A stretch of DNA of 64,000 nt. Source: Stomorhina lunata (taxonomy: Eukaryota > Arthropoda > Insecta > Diptera > Rhiniidae). The translations under genes were made by a program, and so were the position numbers. Position 1 is the stretch's first letter. Every line of letters starts with the position of its first letter. The notes beneath the pieces are model-generated. The model was not told where the DNA came from. It was given only the letters and a program-made list of their open reading frames with translations, and made no database searches. Of this stretch, positions 60,690 to 64,000 are shown piece after piece. Location of the stretch: NCBI GenBank assembly GCA_933228675.1, contig OW121743.1:113757781-113821780 (forward strand). The letters run 5' to 3'.

Positions 60690-62600
60690 AAAATGTTTTT
60701 TTTAGAGAAAAATTGTTATACGCAAGTGCTTCTTTAGATTCAGCTATTGAAAATGTTTCTTTGGTAAAATCTTTTAGCAGATTTTTCTTTATATTGAAAT
60801 GATTTTATTAAAAAAAATCTATCTATAATAATAGTTCAATATATAAAATGTTTCGATTATAACAGTTTTCTAAGGACAATTGTTTGTTTTCTTCAATTAT
60901 AACAGTTTTACATAGAAAACTGATCGATTATAATAGTTTTCTAAAGAAAACTTTTCTATTATAACAGTTTTCTATAAAAAACTCTTCGATTATTATAGTT
61001 TTCTAAAGAAAACTTTTGACAGTTCTCTACAGAAAACTAATCGATTATAACAGTTTTCTATAGAAAGCTGATCGATTATAATAATTTTTTTGTAGAAAAC
61101 AGGTCGATTATAACAGTTTTTTATAGAACATTGATCGACTATTACAATTTTCTATAGAAAACTGATCGATTATAACAATTTTGTATAAAAAACTGATCGA
61201 TTAAAACAGTTTTCTATAGAAACCTGATCGATGATAACAATTTTCTATAGAAAACTGATCGACTATAATAATTTTCTATAGAAAACTGGACGATTTTAAC
61301 AGTTTTTCATAGAAAACTGATCGACTGTAACAGTTTTCTATAGAAAACTGTTAGACTATATCAGTTTCTGTAGAAAAATGATCGATTATAACAGTCTTCT
61401 ATAGAAAACTAATGGATTATAACAGTTTTCTATAGAAAACTGATCAATTATTAGAATTTATTATGGATAACTTTCTATAGAAAATTGATCGATTATCGAT
61501 TCTTCTATAGAAAATTGATCGATTATCGATTCTTCTATAGAAAATTGATCGATTATAAAAAATTTTGAATAGAAAACTGATCGATTATAACAGTTTTCTA
61601 TAGAAAATTGATCGATGATAAAAATTTTCTTTAGAAAACTGATCGATTATAATAATTTTCTATAAAAAACTGAAATGATTATAACAGTTTTCCACAGAAA
61701 ACTAATCTATAGAAAACTGATAGATTATAATAATTTTCTGTAGAAAAATGGTCGATTGCAACAGTTTTTTATAGAAAACTGATCGACTATAACACTTTTA
61801 TATTGAAAACTGATCAATTATAACAATTTTATTTACAGTATATACTGATCGATTATAACAGTTTTCTATATAAAACTGATCGATAATAACAATTTTCTAT
61901 AGAAAACTGATCGATTATAATAATTTTCTATAGAAAACTGGTCGATTTTAACAGTTTTTTATAGAAAACTGATCGATTGTAAAAGTTTTCTATAGAAAAC
62001 TGGAAGACTATATCAGTTTTCTGTAGAAAAATTATCGATTATAACAGTTTTCTATAGAAAACTAATGGATTATTACAGTTTTTGTATAGAAAACTGATCG
62101 ATTATAAGAATTTATTATAGACAACTTTCTATACAAAATTTTTTATAAAAAAATAATCGATTATAACAGTTTTCTATAGAAATGATAACAATTTTCCAAA
62201 GAAAACTGATAGATTATAAAAATTTTATATAGAAAACTGATCGATTATAACAGTTTTCTATAGAAAACTGATCGATGATAAAAATTTTTTATTGAAAACA
62301 GAACGATTATCATGATTTTCTATAAAAAAAACTGATAGATTATAACAGTTTTCTACAGAAAACTGTTCGATTCTATAGAAAACTAAAAAACTAAACTGAT
62401 AGATTATAACAATTTTCTATAGAAAATTGTTCAATTCAAGCTTTTTATAGAAAACTGGTAGACTGTTTTCTATAGAAAAATAATCGATTATAATAGTTTT
62501 CTACATAAAACTGATCGATAATAATTATTTTCTATAGAAAACTGATCGATTATATATTTTTTTATACTAAATTTTTTTGAATATTACAATACTTTATAGA
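60690..62600. repeat. 31 bp minisatellite in the intron after the Runt exon
   Basis: The unit is CTGATCGATTATAACAG + TTTTCTATAGAAAA, period 31 (GATCGAT at 61878 and 61909). About 60 units, moderately diverged. An approximately 660 base block appears duplicated: the GGACGATTTTAACAG.. to GGATTATAACAG.. run at 61285-61440 resembles 61940-62080. It starts about 50 bases after the splice donor. Confidence 0.95.
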
Positions 62601-63764
62601 AAATTGTTTGATTATAACAATATTTTATAAACAATTATTTTATTATAACATTTTTTATATAAAACTTTTATACTATAAAATTTTATAGAAAAGTTTTCTT
62701 ATACAATTTTTTTTTAAAATCCTCTTCTTTTGCTCTAATTTTATTTATTTATATTTAACTAAAATGCCCTTGTAATTGTTCTATTGTAAATTACTTATAA
62801 TTCTACAAAACACTTAAAACTTTATCTTACTTTTTTCCGAAACAAAAATCACTTAAACAGCTCAAAAGCAAAATAATGTCGGTTGCACTTTAGTCAACAA
62901 CAGCAACATTATGGGAAAGGACAAAGAGTTAGTTGTTAACAATTTTTTATATTTTTTATCTTCCCTTGACCAAAAATCCTTCATTTTAACAAATACTAAA
63001 AAAAAACAATAGAAAATTTTTTTTGTTAAATGAATGTTTTTTGTAATGAAAATTAAGGATCAGTTGGAAAGATGTGAATTAACAAAAAAAATTTTGAATG
63101 AAAGCAGTTAAGCTATTTATAATAATTTTAGCTAATTTTTACAGTACTTTTTAGCTTATACCACTTTCTGCATTACATAGTGGCACTTTGGGAGATAATC
63201 ATAAGTCAGTTTTGCTGTTTATGATTTATTTAAACGGACTATATATAAATTTTTCCATTTTTTTTTTTAATTTTTTCTTTAAACTTTTCTTTTAAAACTG
63301 CACCTAACCGTATTTCATTAACTTTACTTACTAGATTTTAGACCACTTTCTGCATTACATAGTGGTACTTTGTAAAATAACCATAAACCAGTTTTGCTGC
63401 CTTAAAGGTTTAATTTTAAACGAACCATAAACTTTCCAATTTTTAAAAGTTTTTTGGTTAAACTTTCGCTTTAAAACTGCACCTTCGTGTTAATTTAACA
63501 CGCAGCAAATTTGCCATTTCTCTTTCATTTTTTTACTGGATTTTTTTTTATAGACTCAGTTAAAATGAATTTCAGTTGTTTCAGTTCTGAACAACAATAA
63601 AAAGCAGTTTATTGTGCTTATCACAAAAATTCATTAAGTGTTGCAAGAAAAGTTTTTCATGTTTTTTTCGCTTACCAAAAAAAAAAGTTTTTAAAGTAAA
63701 AAACTTAAGTTAAATAAAATTTGTTTACAAAAATGTGTGTAAAAAATGTTAGTTATTTAATTTT
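62601..63764. other. Intronic AT-rich sequence with a 182 bp tandem duplication
   Basis: ACCACTTTCTGCATTACATA GTGG at 63160 recurs at 63342, with matching downstream CAGTTTTGCTG and TTTTAAAACTGCACCT segments. The rest is ordinary AT-rich intron. No second Runt-domain exon (SFTLTIT-type sequence) is present. Confidence 0.7.
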
Positions 63765-64000
63765 TTTTATTATAACAGTTTTTTATAGAAAATTTAAAAA
63801 AAGTTTGATTATAACAGTTTTCAATAGAAAATTGTTTAATTATAACAGTTTTCGATACCTTTTCTTTACGAAATGTTCAATTATAATAGTTTTCGATACC
63901 TTTCTATATGAAATGTTCAATTATAACAGTTTTTTATATAAAATTCTGAAAAATAGTTTAATTATAATAGTTTTTTATAAAAAAATATTTAATAATATCA
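63765..64000. repeat. Start of another minisatellite array at the window edge
   Basis: TTATAACAGTTTTTTATAGA-type units with AATTATAACAGTTTTCGATA variants, the same TATAACAG linker as 60690-62600 but spaced 40-60 bases. Continues past the window. Confidence 0.85.

Overview
The window is AT-rich, repeat-laden DNA from an insect, most likely a higher fly (Brachycera; a calyptrate such as a blow fly is my best guess). The guess rests on a Runt-domain exon that looks fly-like, and on dispersed repeats with GTCY stretches and TATACCCTTC / CTTACTTG ends that I recall from dipteran genomes. There is no bacterial or viral gene content. I can support one host coding exon, at 60132-60657 (+). It encodes the N-terminus and about the first two thirds of the Runt domain of a RUNX-family transcription factor, probably runt, and ends at a phase-1 GTAAG donor. 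The rest of the gene lies beyond the window. A 3' splice site at 59862 shows a 5' UTR that begins upstream. A speculative non-coding first exon lies at about 29600-30016, which would make nearly 30 kb of the window intron.

Almost everything else is repeat. About a quarter of the window is minisatellite: 4694-7352 (29 bp unit), 9356-13145 (32 bp), 19735-20095, 21365-22703 (21 bp), 25415-28070 (31 bp), 44550-46203 plus 48174-49330 (degenerate), 51856-53720 (about 29-30 bp), 60690-62600 (31 bp) and 63765-64000. All except the first share one palindromic core, TTTTCTATAGAAAA, with different linkers. The 29 bp array instead carries CTATAAATAG, which matches the MEF2 and TATA consensus, in most units.

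The second layer is nested mobile elements, several with exact ends readable from the sequence: a 2.5 kb hAT-type element (20884-23386, 12 bp inverted ends, perfect 8 bp target duplication) that carries the 21 bp satellite; a piggyBac-type MITE (54246-54833, flanked by TTAA); a PIF/Harbinger-like TIR element (37803-39089, flanked by TAA) inserted in a LINE reverse-transcriptase fragment and itself containing a tRNA-derived SINE; one copy of a 0.79 kb repeat (called E1 here) inserted in an inverted copy of itself (41136-42745); and a 1.97 kb block of 560 bp units ending in a palindrome (46204-48173) with a paralogous empty site. A second large family (called E2 here; 1-3765, 14470-16195, 35696-36955, 57371-58440) includes tandem 130 bp units that each carry a CTCF-like CAGGTGGCGC motif.

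The remaining non-repetitive islands (3766-4693, 7353-9355, 13146-14465, 23419-25414, 28071-30240, 33401-35336, 39180-41135, 42746-44549, 49331-51855, 53721-54241, 54838-57370, 58441-59862, 62600-63764) have no convincing coding capacity. They are the natural places to look for cis-regulatory sequence of the Runt-domain gene.
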